This document shows positions 19,483-28,936 of a DNA stretch of 64,000 nt, piece by piece. Every line of letters begins with the position of its first letter. The stretch's first letter is position 1. The DNA is from Streptomyces sp. NBC_00670 (GTDB taxonomy: Bacteria; Actinomycetota; Actinomycetes; Streptomycetales; Streptomycetaceae): positions 2,185,501 through 2,249,500 of the forward strand of contig NZ_CP109017.1 of the NCBI RefSeq assembly GCF_036226765.1. The letters are read 5' to 3'. The notes under the pieces are model-generated. The model ran no database searches and was not told the DNA's origin. It saw nothing but the letters and a program-made list of their open reading frames with translations. A program made the translations under genes and the position numbers.

Positions 19483-19764
19483 AACGCGGCCCATCGTACG
19501 CGACCCCGTACGCGTCCCGCACCCGCCGGCCGCGTCCCTCGCGTCCCGGCCCGCCGTTCCACGCCGCCGAGGTTCCCGCAGGTCAACGCCCGTTCCAGCA
19601 TTCCAGCGTCCCGCGATGACCTTCATCCGTGGCGGGTGGGACGGATCACGGCACACGCTTCATCCGTCGCCGGCAGCCGGCCGGACGGCACACCGCGTCA
19701 CAGGTCGTCACACACGTCATCACGTCTCATCACGACACTCATCACGACACATACGGAGATCATC
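19483..19764. other. Intergenic region upstream of the secreted DUF4232-like gene
   Basis: This gap of about 280 bases separates the riboswitch-controlled exporter from the next plus-strand gene. TCATCACG occurs three times at 10-12 base spacing (19717-19746) and CTTCATCCGTsGC occurs twice (near 19620 and 19659). Otherwise I see nothing coding. The direct repeats may be regulator sites. Confidence 0.4.
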
Positions 19765-20298
19765 ATGCGTTCGCTCCTCGCCTCCCGCGCCGCCCGTATC
19801 GCCCTCACCGCGGTCGCCGCCGTCGGACTCGCCACCACCGCGGCCGCCACGGCCAACGCCGGCACCGCCCACACCGCCGCCAAGCACACCACCCGTGCCT
19901 GCGTCACCGACGACCTCGTCTTCACCACCAACTTCGAGTCGCAGGCGGGTGGTTACATCCTCGTCACCGCCAAGGCGCTGCCCGGCGTCAAGTGCCACCT
20001 GGACGGTGTGTTCCCCTCCGCGTCCTTCGGCTCCAGCCCCGACACCGCGGTCTCCCCCGCCGAGCAGGCCGTCAGCGAGGGCGTCACCCTCTCCGGCGCC
20101 AAGGCGGCGTACGCCGGCATCAACCCCAAGACCACCAACAACGACAACGGCATCGAGTTCGACCAGCTCAGCCTCTCGGTCGCCGGTGACGAGTACAACA
20201 GCGTCGGCCTCTCGCTCCCCGACAGCGTCCTCGTCGACCAGCCCATCGCCACCAACTGGCACGCCAAGGCCGCCGACGCCGTGCCGTTCGCCGACTGA
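19765..20298 (+). CDS. Secreted DUF4232-like protein
   Basis: A 177-residue exported protein. Residues 1-33 form a signal peptide (MRSLLASRAARIALTAV..., cleavage after ANA). The mature part starts near TRACVTDDLVF and is beta-rich with two cysteines, spaced as in DUF4232 domains (C...GYILVTAKALPGVKCHLDG). ATG 19765 follows GGAG at 7 bases. No enzymatic motif is visible. It stands alone between the exporter and the PhoD-type phosphatase. The domain assignment is from overall pattern and is moderate. Confidence 0.72.
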   Translation: MRSLLASRAARIALTAVAAVGLATTAAATANAGTAHTAAKHTTRACVTDDLVFTTNFESQAGGYILVTAKALPGVKCHLDGVFPSASFGSSPDTAVSPAEQAVSEGVTLSGAKAAYAGINPKTTNNDNGIEFDQLSLSVAGDEYNSVGLSLPDSVLVDQPIATNWHAKAADAVPFAD

Positions 20299-20389
20299 CG
20301 CACACTCTTCACAGCGGCGCCACGCCCGGAACCCGCCCGGACCCCTCCGTCGTTCCGTACCGTACGGGGCGACGGAGGAGGTCGATCAC

Positions 20390-22084
<1,695 letters not shown>

Positions 22085-22273
22085 AACGGTCGAAGTCAAA
22101 CGGTCGAAATCCAGCCCGAAAACGGACCGACAATAGTTGAACATTGGCTGAATGACGATCTGGCAAGCGGAATGCGACCACACCTAATCTGACGTGGCCC
22201 GGCCGCTTCCGGGAGACGAAAACGGTGTCTTGAGGAACCGAAACTTTCGGACCGGCCGAAGGAGCTCTCCCCC

Positions 22274-22738
22274 ATGTCAGGACGTCTCAACAGCGCCCAG
22301 CCGTATGCCGTCGGACTCTTCCGTATCGTGCTCGGCCTGCTCTTCACCTGCCACGGCGCCGCCTCGCTGTTCGGTGTGCTCGGCGGCGCCGCGGGCACCG
22401 ACGGCGGCACGATCGAGGCCGGCACGTGGCCCGGCTGGTACGCCGCGGTCATCCAGCTCGTCTGCGGCGCCCTCGCCCTGCTCGGCCTCGCCACCCGCCC
22501 GGCCGCGTTCCTCGCGTCGGGCTCGATGGCGTTCGCGTACTTCCACGTCCACCAGCCGAACGCCCTCTGGCCCATCCAGAACGGCGGCGAACAGGCCGCC
22601 CTGTTCTGCTGGACCTTCCTCCTCCTGGTCTTCACCGGCCCGGGCGCGTTCGCCCTGGGCAACACCCTCCGAAGCCCCCGCACCCTCCGCACGGAACCGA
22701 AGGAAGAGGAGACACCTTCGGAGCCGATAGCGGCCTGA
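22274..22738 (+). CDS. DoxX-family membrane protein
   Basis: A 154-residue protein with four hydrophobic helices typical of the DoxX family: GLFRIVLGLLFTCHGAASLFG, then IQLVCGALALLGLATRPAAFLASGSMAFAYFHVH, and a last helix before a charged tail. Relatives act in quinone-linked redox stress or thiosulfate oxidation, but most actinobacterial members are uncharacterised. ATG 22274 follows AGGAG. The upstream gap (22085-22273) has a tandem ACGGTCGAA pair near 22085-22110 that could be a regulator site. Confidence 0.85.
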   Translation: MSGRLNSAQPYAVGLFRIVLGLLFTCHGAASLFGVLGGAAGTDGGTIEAGTWPGWYAAVIQLVCGALALLGLATRPAAFLASGSMAFAYFHVHQPNALWPIQNGGEQAALFCWTFLLLVFTGPGAFALGNTLRSPRTLRTEPKEEETPSEPIAA

Positions 22739-22960
22739 GCCCCACAGGGGCGCGGGACCGTATCAATCTGCGGCTCCGCCGCGCGGGCGCGACAGCCCGC
22801 AGACAAGCCAGTTCCCCGCACCCCCCAGGGGCGCGGGGAACTGCGCGACCAGCCCCCACGCACCCGCAGGCGAACAACTCCCCGCACCACCCCCAAGGGG
22901 CGCGGGGAACTGCGCAAAACCCCCCACACACCCGCAGGCGAAACACCACGGAACACTTCC
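22739..22960. repeat. Cluster of GC-rich dispersed repeats
   Basis: Two exact copies of AGGGGCGCGGGGAACTGCGC (22827-22846 and 22896-22915), each followed by a CCCCCAC(G/A)CACCCGCAGGCGAA segment, form a tandem with a period of about 69 bases; a degenerate third arm sits near 22745. The region lies between convergent genes and contains no ORF I believe. Confidence 0.75.
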
Positions 22961-22970
22961 CGAGCCCCGC

Positions 22971-23315
22971 CTACTCACCACCGGAGGGCTCGCCCCCACC
23001 CACCCTCTTCAACCTCATCCGCGCATCCACCCGCTCCGCCGCCACCACTTCCGCCCAGTACCGATGCGTGGAGACGAACACCGCCAACTCCCGCTCACGA
23101 CACCGCAGCTTCTCGACCTCCGCCTGCTCGTCCTCCGTCCACCCGGGCGAGGCCGCCCGCTCGACCCGGCGCCACCCGTCGTCGTCACGGAAACCGTCCA
23201 GCGGCTCGACCGACCAGGGGAGCCGCTTCAGCAGGGCCAGAAGCTCGGCCCGGATCTGATGCAGCTCCTCCTGACCGGCCAGCAGGTCACTCGGGAAGTC
23301 AGGAGTCTCAGCCAC
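22971..23315 (-). CDS. Hypothetical small helical protein
   Basis: A 114-residue, highly charged protein predicted to be mainly alpha-helical (LAGQEELHQIRAELLALLKRL...WTEDEQAEVEKLRCRERELAVFVSTHRYWAEVVAAERVDARMRLKR). No membrane segment, signal or catalytic motif is visible. Codon bias is good. GTG 23315 has only a weak ribosome-binding site. It is divergent from the MarR gene with about 110 bases between the starts. I do not recognise the family. Confidence 0.7.
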   Translation of the reverse strand: MAETPDFPSDLLAGQEELHQIRAELLALLKRLPWSVEPLDGFRDDDGWRRVERAASPGWTEDEQAEVEKLRCRERELAVFVSTHRYWAEVVAAERVDARMRLKRVGGGEPSGGE

Positions 23316-23389
23316 CCCGTAATGGTACGCCTGTTCGAATTCGCGAAGCGAGCACTCCCGGGCCCAGGACCGGACCCGTCAGCCTGAAC

Positions 23390-23419
23390 TGGACAGCCCA
23401 GACTGTCGAGCTCTACCGT
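23390..23419 (+). promoter_or_regulatory. Promoter and inverted repeat of the marR gene
   Basis: TGGACA (23390-23395) and TACCGT (23414-23419) are 18 bases apart, matching -35/-10 boxes, and the ATG follows the -10 by only six bases, so the mRNA is probably leaderless. GACAG-cccaga-CTGTC (23392-23407) overlaps the -35 and spacer and is a candidate autoregulatory operator. Confidence 0.6.
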
Positions 23420-23425
23420 GACCCC

Positions 23426-23878
23426 ATGGAGCAGAAACCCGACGGCGTCTCCGACTCGGCGGCCCGCGCCGCCCGCGATCTCACCGTCGTCCTCAACCGG
23501 CTGCGCCGGCGCGTCCGTTCGGTCGCCGGGGACGAGGAGGACCTGACCCCGCCGCAGGTCTCCGCGCTCACCCTCGTCGGCAAGCACGACGCGGCCACGG
23601 CCAGCGCCCTGGCATCGGCCGAGGGCGTACGCCCGCAGTCGATGGCGACCACGCTCGCCGCACTCGACCGGCTGGGCCTGATCCACCGCAACCCCGACCC
23701 CGACGACGGCCGCCGCCAGCTGGTCACGCTCACGGAGGCGGGCCGCGAGCGCATCGAGGGCAACCGCCCGGCCCGCCGCAGGTGGCTGGCGCGCACGCTG
23801 GAGGAGCAGTACAGCGAGGAGGAGCGGCAGACGATCCTCGACGCCCTCACCCTCCTGGAACGGCTCACCCAGTCGTGA
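23426..23878 (+). CDS. MarR-family transcriptional regulator
   Basis: A 150-residue winged-helix dimer of the MarR family. The recognition region SALASAEGVRPQSMATTLAALDRLGLIHRNPDPDDGRRQLVTLTEAG (about 66-112) includes the DxRxx wing. Helical ends form the dimer interface. Its stop overlaps the start of an MFS transporter gene by four bases, and an isochorismatase-like gene follows. It most likely represses this operon and is relieved by a phenolic or drug ligand (inference from context). An inverted repeat overlaps its promoter. Confidence 0.92.
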   Translation: MEQKPDGVSDSAARAARDLTVVLNRLRRRVRSVAGDEEDLTPPQVSALTLVGKHDAATASALASAEGVRPQSMATTLAALDRLGLIHRNPDPDDGRRQLVTLTEAGRERIEGNRPARRRWLARTLEEQYSEEERQTILDALTLLERLTQS

Positions 23879-25380
23879 GCCCCGCCCTGGCCCGCGCACT
23901 GAGAACCCTCCGCCCGGGCGGCGCCACCGGCAAGGCCCCCCACGGCGCCACCGGCAAGGCCCCGCACGGCGGCGCCGACGCCGAAAGGCGCCACGCCACC
24001 GCCGGTCCGGCGCGCCACCCCGCCGACCCCACCGCCTTCGACCGCCGCCTGATCGCCCCGATGCTCCTCGGCTCGATCTGCAACCCGATCAACTCCTCCA
24101 TGATCGCGGTCGCCCTCGTGCCGATCGGCGCCGCCTTCGGCGCCACGCCCTCGCGCACCACCTGGCTGGTCACCGGCCTCTATCTGGCCACCGCGCTGGG
24201 CCAGCCGGTGATCGGCCGGCTGGTCGACATGTACGGCCCCCGCCGCCTCTACCTCCTCGGCACCGGCACCGTCGGCGCCGCCGGACTGCTGGGCGCGCTC
24301 TCGCCGTCCCTCGGCGTACTGATCGCCGCCCGCGTGCTGCTCGGCTTCGGCACCTCCGCCGCGTACCCGGCGTCCATGCAGCTCACCCGGCGGGAGGCCG
24401 AGCGCACCGGGAAGGACAGCCCGGCCGGGATACTGACCGCGCTCGCCGTCGCCAACCAGACCGTCTCCGTGGTCGGCCCGGCGCTCGGCGGGCTGCTCAT
24501 CGGGCTCGGCGGCTGGCGGGCCGTCTTCACCGTCAACGTGCCGCTGTCCGCGGCCTGTCTGGTGCTCGGCGCGCTGTATCTGCCGGCCACCGCGCCCGGC
24601 GAACGCTCCCGGCGCCCCGTCGACCTGCCCGGCATGCTGCTCTTCGCCGCGCTGCTGCTCTCCTTCATGCTGTTCCTGATGAGCCCGGGGGCGGCCCTGT
24701 GGTACCTGCCGGTGCTCGCCGCCGTCGCCGCCGCCGGTTTCGCGGTGCGGGAGCTGCGGGTGGCCGAGCCGTTCATAAACCTGCGGGTACTCGGCGGCAA
24801 CGTGCCGCTGCTGGCCACGTATCTGCGTCAGTTCCTCGGCTACCTCACCTCCTACGCCTTCCTGTACGGCTTCACGCAGTGGCTGGAGGAGGGCCGCGGG
24901 CTGAGCGCCTCCTCCGCCGGGCTCGTGCTGCTCCCCCTGTCGGGGACCGCGCTCGCCGTCTCCAGTCTCACCGGACGGCGCGAGGCGGTGCGGACCAAGC
25001 TGGTCGTCGGCGGGGCGGTGCAGCTCGCGGGCTGCGTCGTCCTGCTGCTGCTCGGCACCGGAAGCCCGGTGTGGCTGCTGCTGATCGCGGGCGCGGTGAT
25101 GGGTGTGCCGCAGGGTCTGATTGGTCTGGCCAACCAGAACGCGCTCTACCGGCAGTCCGACCCCGCGCGGATCGCCTCCGCCGCCGGACTGCTGCGCACC
25201 TTCATGTACCTCGGCGCACTGGGCGCCTCCGCCGCCGACGCGGCGTTCTTCGCCCACGGCGCCGACACGGCGGGGCTGCACGGCCTCGCGCTGTTCATGC
25301 TCGCGGGGGCGGTCGCGCTCGTCGCGCTGTCCCTGCTGGACCGTTCCCTGCGGACGGTCACCCCCAGGAACCGGAAGTGA
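23875..25380 (+). CDS. MFS multidrug-type transporter
   Basis: A 501-residue major facilitator. The extended N terminus contains a GATGKAPHGATGKAPHGG duplication before helix 1. Motifs include TWLVTGLYLATALGQPVIGRLVDMYGPRRLYL (motif A), PALGGLL and NQTVSVVGPALGG (motif C-like), with about 14 helices. GTG 23875 overlaps the marR stop (GTGA), so translation is coupled. It is probably an exporter controlled by the adjacent MarR protein. Substrate unknown. Confidence 0.9.
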   Translation: MSPALARALRTLRPGGATGKAPHGATGKAPHGGADAERRHATAGPARHPADPTAFDRRLIAPMLLGSICNPINSSMIAVALVPIGAAFGATPSRTTWLVTGLYLATALGQPVIGRLVDMYGPRRLYLLGTGTVGAAGLLGALSPSLGVLIAARVLLGFGTSAAYPASMQLTRREAERTGKDSPAGILTALAVANQTVSVVGPALGGLLIGLGGWRAVFTVNVPLSAACLVLGALYLPATAPGERSRRPVDLPGMLLFAALLLSFMLFLMSPGAALWYLPVLAAVAAAGFAVRELRVAEPFINLRVLGGNVPLLATYLRQFLGYLTSYAFLYGFTQWLEEGRGLSASSAGLVLLPLSGTALAVSSLTGRREAVRTKLVVGGAVQLAGCVVLLLLGTGSPVWLLLIAGAVMGVPQGLIGLANQNALYRQSDPARIASAAGLLRTFMYLGALGASAADAAFFAHGADTAGLHGLALFMLAGAVALVALSLLDRSLRTVTPRNRK

Positions 25381-25466
25381 TCCGGCGAGAGCCGGAAGCG
25401 ATCCGGCGAAACGGCGGCCCCGCGGGGCCGTCACCCCACGAAACAACCAGGAAGGCCCCGTCCCCC

Positions 25467-26051
25467 ATGGCGCTCACCGCCCTCGACCCCACCACCGCCC
25501 TCGTCGTCATCGACCTCCAGGCCGGCATCGTCGGCATGGACACCCAGCCGCACGCCGCCGCCGACGTCGTCTCCCGCTCGGCCGAGCTCGCCGACGCCTT
25601 CCGCGCCCGGAACCTGCCGGTCGTCCTGGTCCGCGTCTCCTTCGCGGCCGACGGCGCCGACGCCGTGCCCGGCCGCACGGAGGCCGGCCGCTCCGGCGGC
25701 ACGCCCCCCAAGGGCTGGGACGTCCTCGTCGACGAGCTCTCCGGCCACGCCGGCGACATCCACGTCACCAAGCGCAACTGGGGCGCCTTCCACGGCACCG
25801 GCCTGGACGTGCAGCTGCGCCGCCGGGGCGTCACGCAGATCGTGCTGACCGGCATCGCGACCAGCATCGGCGTGGAGTCCACCGCCCGCGCCGCGCACGA
25901 GCACGGCTACCACGTCACCCTGGCCACCGACGCCATGGCCGACCGCAGCGCGGAGGCGCACCAGGTCAGCGTGGACCGGATCTTCCCCCGCCTCGGCGAG
26001 ACGGGCACCACGGCGGAGATCCTGGACCTGCTGCGGAAGACGCACGCGTAA
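25467..26051 (+). CDS. Isochorismatase-like hydrolase lacking the nucleophilic cysteine
   Basis: A 194-residue Rossmann-like hydrolase of the isochorismatase/nicotinamidase superfamily. The catalytic Asp16 (ALVVIDLQ) and Lys102 (HVTKRNWGAF) are present. The usual cysteine in the G-x-A-T-x-x-C-V strand is glycine (GIATSIGVES, G135). Members without the cysteine include true isochorismatases that hydrolyse vinyl ethers rather than amides (PhzD/EntB type, family knowledge). It is the third gene after marR and the transporter, 86 bases on. ATG 25467 has a modest GGAAGG site. Confidence 0.88.
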   Translation: MALTALDPTTALVVIDLQAGIVGMDTQPHAAADVVSRSAELADAFRARNLPVVLVRVSFAADGADAVPGRTEAGRSGGTPPKGWDVLVDELSGHAGDIHVTKRNWGAFHGTGLDVQLRRRGVTQIVLTGIATSIGVESTARAAHEHGYHVTLATDAMADRSAEAHQVSVDRIFPRLGETGTTAEILDLLRKTHA

Positions 26052-26059
26052 CGAACCCG

Positions 26060-26095
26060 GAGGGGGCGGAGCCGTCAACCGGTCTCCGCCCCCTC
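26060..26095 (+). terminator. Terminator hairpin after the marR operon
   Basis: GAGGGGGCGGAG and CTCCGCCCCCTC form a perfect 12-bp stem with a 12-base loop, nine bases after the isochorismatase-like stop. Confidence 0.75.
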
Positions 26096-26123
26096 TCCCC
26101 TCCCCCGGTGCCACACTGAACCC

Positions 26124-26345
26124 ATGTGCCGAAGCATCAAGACGCTCCGTCCGCCCGCGCTCCCCGAGCAGGCCACCGAGGAGGAGATCCGGGCGGCCGC
26201 GCTCCAGTACGTCCGCAAGGTCTCGGGCTTCCGCGCGCCCGCCGCGCACAACCGCGAGGTGTTCGACCGCGCGGTGGACGCGGTGGCGGCCGCGACGGCG
26301 GACCTCCTGTCCGGCCTGGAGGTACGCGGCGCCGGCCGCCCCTAG
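26124..26345 (+). CDS. DUF2277 protein
   Basis: A 73-residue DUF2277 protein. The MCRSIKTLRPP start and ATEEEIRAAALQYVRKVSGFRAPAAHNREVFDRAV core are characteristic. The family is small, soluble and of unknown function. A CACACT element lies six bases before the ATG, with no ribosome-binding site, so the mRNA is likely leaderless. Its TAG stop shares a CTAG palindrome with the stop of the convergent DedA gene. Confidence 0.9.
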   Translation: MCRSIKTLRPPALPEQATEEEIRAAALQYVRKVSGFRAPAAHNREVFDRAVDAVAAATADLLSGLEVRGAGRP

Positions 26346-26992
26346 GCGGCGGCGTTCTCCTCAGCGGCCGCCGGACGGCGGCGGACGAGGAAGGCGGCGC
26401 CGGCGCCCGCGACGAACAGCGCGGCGAGGGAGACGCCGGTGGCGAGCCAGGTCGTACCGAGCCACTGTCCGCCGTAGTAGCCGAGGGCGACGCTGTAGGC
26501 GGCCCAGGCCACGCCCGCCAGCGCCGACCAGGGCAGGAACTCCCGCACCCGGCGCTGCGCGGCGCCCGCGGCCAGCGACACCACCGAGCGTCCGGCCGGC
26601 GCGAACCGGGCCAGCACCACCAGCGCGCCGCCGCCCCGCGCGAGGGCCGCGCCAAGACGTTCCTGCGCGCTGGTCAGCCGCCGGGAGCGGGCGATGGCCC
26701 GGTCCAGCCGCTCCCCGCCGCGCCGGCCGACGCGGTACGCGAACAGATCGCCCACGACCGAGGCCGTGGCCGCGCACAGGGCGAGCACGAGGATGTCGGG
26801 CACGTGATCGGCGACGGCGTCCCCCGCGGCGGCCGTGGCATCGCCCGCGGACCCCGCGGCGGCGGCCGTGGCGGCGGTGATCACCAGGACCCCGCTCGGC
26901 AACAGCGGCACGAACACGTCGAGCAGCACGGACAAGGCCACGGCGGCATAGATCCACGGGCTGCCGACCAGCGGCCCCACACTCTCCAGCAC
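26342..26992 (-). CDS. DedA-family (SNARE-associated/VTT-domain) membrane protein
   Basis: A 216-residue DedA-type membrane protein. LLDVFVPLLPSGVLVITAA replaces the usual E-x(8)-P-G-E entry. The central ARFAPAGRSVVSLAAGAAQRRVREFLPWSALAGVAWAAYSVALGYYGG is the conserved R-x-x-P-x-x-R/G motif and following helix. DedA proteins support membrane homeostasis and undecaprenyl-phosphate or lipid translocation (family knowledge). GTG 26992 is chosen for GGGGAG 5-6 bases upstream. Confidence 0.88.
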   Translation of the reverse strand: MLESVGPLVGSPWIYAAVALSVLLDVFVPLLPSGVLVITAATAAAAGSAGDATAAAGDAVADHVPDILVLALCAATASVVGDLFAYRVGRRGGERLDRAIARSRRLTSAQERLGAALARGGGALVVLARFAPAGRSVVSLAAGAAQRRVREFLPWSALAGVAWAAYSVALGYYGGQWLGTTWLATGVSLAALFVAGAGAAFLVRRRPAAAEENAAA

Positions 26993-27257
26993 CGAGACTC
27001 CCCGTCTACTCCCCCGTGGACACGACCAGCCGCTACGTCGCGGGGGAACGGCAGGGCGGCCTGTGACAGCCATACAGCGTACGCGGCGGGAGTGACAGCA
27101 GGGTCACGGGGGGCACACGGCGCGAAAACGGGGCGCACGGGCGCGCTCCCCCTCCCCCGCATTCACCCCCACAACCCCCAACTCACCCCACCCCACTCCG
27201 CATTGAGGCCCGAGAAAACCCACTCGGCCCCACCCCCTCGTCCCGTAGGGTCGGCCC

Positions 27258-27749
27258 GTGCCCGAGCTGGAACGGTTGCGCCCCGACCACGCCCCCGCGG
27301 TCCTGGCCTTCGAACTGACGAACCGCGCCTACTTCGCCGCCTGGATCACCGACCGGGGCGACGAGTACTTCGAGCGGTTCGACGAGCGGTTCGCCGCGCT
27401 GCTGGCGGAGCAGGAGGCCGGGGTCTGCGCCTTCCACGTGCTCGTCGACGCGGACGGCCCGGTGCTGGGACGGTTCAACCTGGTCGACCTCGAGAACGGC
27501 TCCGCGGAGCTCGGCTACCGGGTCGCCGAGCACGTCGCCGGGCACGGCGTGGCGACCGCGACCGTACGCCGGCTGTGCCGGCTCGCGGCGTCGCGGTACG
27601 GGCTGCACACCCTGCGGGCGGCCGCCGCCCACGCGAACCCCGCGTCCCGCAAGGTCCTCACCAAGGCCGGCTTCACCCTCACCGGCCCGGCCGCCCCCGC
27701 CGCACTCGGCGGCAAACCGGGCAGCTGGTTCCACCGCACCCTGCCCTGA
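27258..27749 (+). CDS. GNAT N-acetyltransferase, RimJ/RimL-like
   Basis: A 163-residue GNAT enzyme. It has the acceptor half LRPDHAPAVLAFELTNRAYFAAWI, the beta4 strand ELGYRVAEHVAGHGVATATVRRL containing the acetyl-CoA pyrophosphate loop (residues about 80-100), and HANPASRKVLTKAGFTLTGP near the C terminus, typical of RimJ/RimL-type ribosomal or small-molecule acetyltransferases. GTG 27258 lies six bases after TAGGGT, suggesting a leaderless mRNA. A terminator follows directly. Substrate unknown. Confidence 0.9.
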   Translation: MPELERLRPDHAPAVLAFELTNRAYFAAWITDRGDEYFERFDERFAALLAEQEAGVCAFHVLVDADGPVLGRFNLVDLENGSAELGYRVAEHVAGHGVATATVRRLCRLAASRYGLHTLRAAAAHANPASRKVLTKAGFTLTGPAAPAALGGKPGSWFHRTLP

Positions 27750-27759
27750 CCAACACAAC

Positions 27760-27800
27760 GGCCCAGGCACCCGGTTCACACCGGCCTGCCTGGGCCTTTT
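27760..27800 (+). terminator. Terminator with T tract
   Basis: GGCCCAGGCA ... TGCCTGGGCC (10-bp stem, 17-base loop containing a CCGG arm) followed by TTTT on the plus strand. It ends the GNAT gene and also faces the convergent tRNA. Confidence 0.85.
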
Positions 27801-27813
27801 CCCCGTCGAGCAC

Positions 27814-27888
27814 TGGTGGGCGCGGACGGTTTCGAACCGCCGACATCTGCCTTGTAAGGGCAGCGCTCTACCGCTGAGCTACGCGCCC
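27814..27888 (-). tRNA. tRNA-Val (anticodon UAC), 3' CCA encoded
   Basis: On the minus strand GGGCGCG/CGCGCCC forms the acceptor stem. The D arm is TAGCTCAGCGGTAGAGC, the anticodon stem CTGCC/GGCAG closes the loop CTTACAA (anticodon TAC), and the T arm reads GGCGGTTCGAAACCGTC. The gene encodes A-CCA at the end. UAC reads GUA and, with wobble, other valine codons. Confidence 0.97.
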
Positions 27889-28077
27889 GGGGTGAGTGGA
27901 CAGCCTACCCTGCCGGGGGGCCGGGGCGGCACACACCCGGGGGCGGGGGGTTAACCCCACCCCGGGAGGGCGGTGGGCCGGATCGTGCGGGGGGTCGGGG
28001 GCTCGTACGGTCGTTGCACAGCGGAGGTGAGCGGCCGTGCGGTGCGGGCGCCGGGATTCCGGGGGGTCGTGGTGGGC

Positions 28078-28842
28078 GTGACGGCGAATCGGCGGCGGGG
28101 GCTCGTGTGGACGGTCGTGCTGGGCGGGGTCGTGGTCGCCGCGGCCGGGTGCGGGGCGGACGCGGGGGACGACGCCTCGCCCGACCACCGCTCCTTCGCG
28201 CTGCACGGGCGGACCCTGACCGTCGACTCGGACGACTCCACGCTCGTCCTCGTCCCCGGCGACGACGACCGGGTCCGCGTCACCCGGTGGTTCAAGGGCA
28301 AGGTCGTGCTGGGCGGCGACCCGAAGGTGTCCTGGAAGGTCGACGGCGACCGGCTGGTGCTGCGCACGCACTGTTCCGGACTCGTCGCGGACTGCTCCGC
28401 CAAGCACCGCATCGAGGTGCCGCGCGGCATCGCGGTCAAGGTGACGGAGGACGACGGCGGCGTCACCGCGCGCGGCTTCCGCTCGGGGCTGGACATCCGC
28501 ACCGCCGACGGGTCGGTGCGCGTCAGCGACGTCACCGGGCCGCTCTCGCTGCACTCCGACGACGGGTCGGTCCGCGCCACCGGCGTCGGCTCCCGCAGCG
28601 TGCGCGTCGGGACCCAGGACGGCTCCGTGCGTCTCGCCCTGAACACCGTCCCCGACCGGGTCACGGCCGAGAGCGACGACGGCTCCCTCCGCCTCACGCT
28701 GCCGCACGCCACCTACCGGGTCACGGCCACGTCCAAGGACGGCTCCGTCCGTGTGTCCGTCCCCCGCGACGAGGCCAGCACCCATGTGATCGGCGCCCGT
28801 ACCGAGGACGGCTCGGTGGCGGTGGGCACCGCCCCGGAATAG
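28078..28842 (+). CDS. DUF4097-type beta-repeat lipoprotein
   Basis: A 254-residue exported protein. The signal segment ends in a lipobox-like VVVAAAGC, so lipid attachment to that cysteine is likely. The mature protein is a beta-helix-like array of short repeats with recurrent DGSVRV/DDGSLRL turns at about 20-residue spacing, the DUF4097 (putative adhesin) pattern. GTG 28078 is chosen so the signal peptide has normal length; upstream in-frame GTGs exist. Function of the family is not defined. Confidence 0.87.
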   Translation: MTANRRRGLVWTVVLGGVVVAAAGCGADAGDDASPDHRSFALHGRTLTVDSDDSTLVLVPGDDDRVRVTRWFKGKVVLGGDPKVSWKVDGDRLVLRTHCSGLVADCSAKHRIEVPRGIAVKVTEDDGGVTARGFRSGLDIRTADGSVRVSDVTGPLSLHSDDGSVRATGVGSRSVRVGTQDGSVRLALNTVPDRVTAESDDGSLRLTLPHATYRVTATSKDGSVRVSVPRDEASTHVIGARTEDGSVAVGTAPE

Positions 28843-28936
28843 GCGGTCTTCCCGGCGAACCGGATCACCCGTGTGTTCGTCCTCAACCGGTGGGAGAATG
28901 AACACCGGGCAGCGGACGACAGTACGGGAGAGGGAT

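Noticed and set aside
22739..22960. CRISPR-like array
   Set aside because: Only two to three repeats with GC-rich, related spacers and no cas genes; the same 20-mer occurs singly elsewhere.
23390..23419. Inverted repeat as a terminator of the upstream gene
   Set aside because: It overlaps a good -35/-10 pair for marR and the neighbouring gene points away, so a promoter/operator is the better reading.
27814..27888. tRNA as an integration (att) site
   Set aside because: No direct repeat of the tRNA 3' end and no integrase gene were seen in the window.
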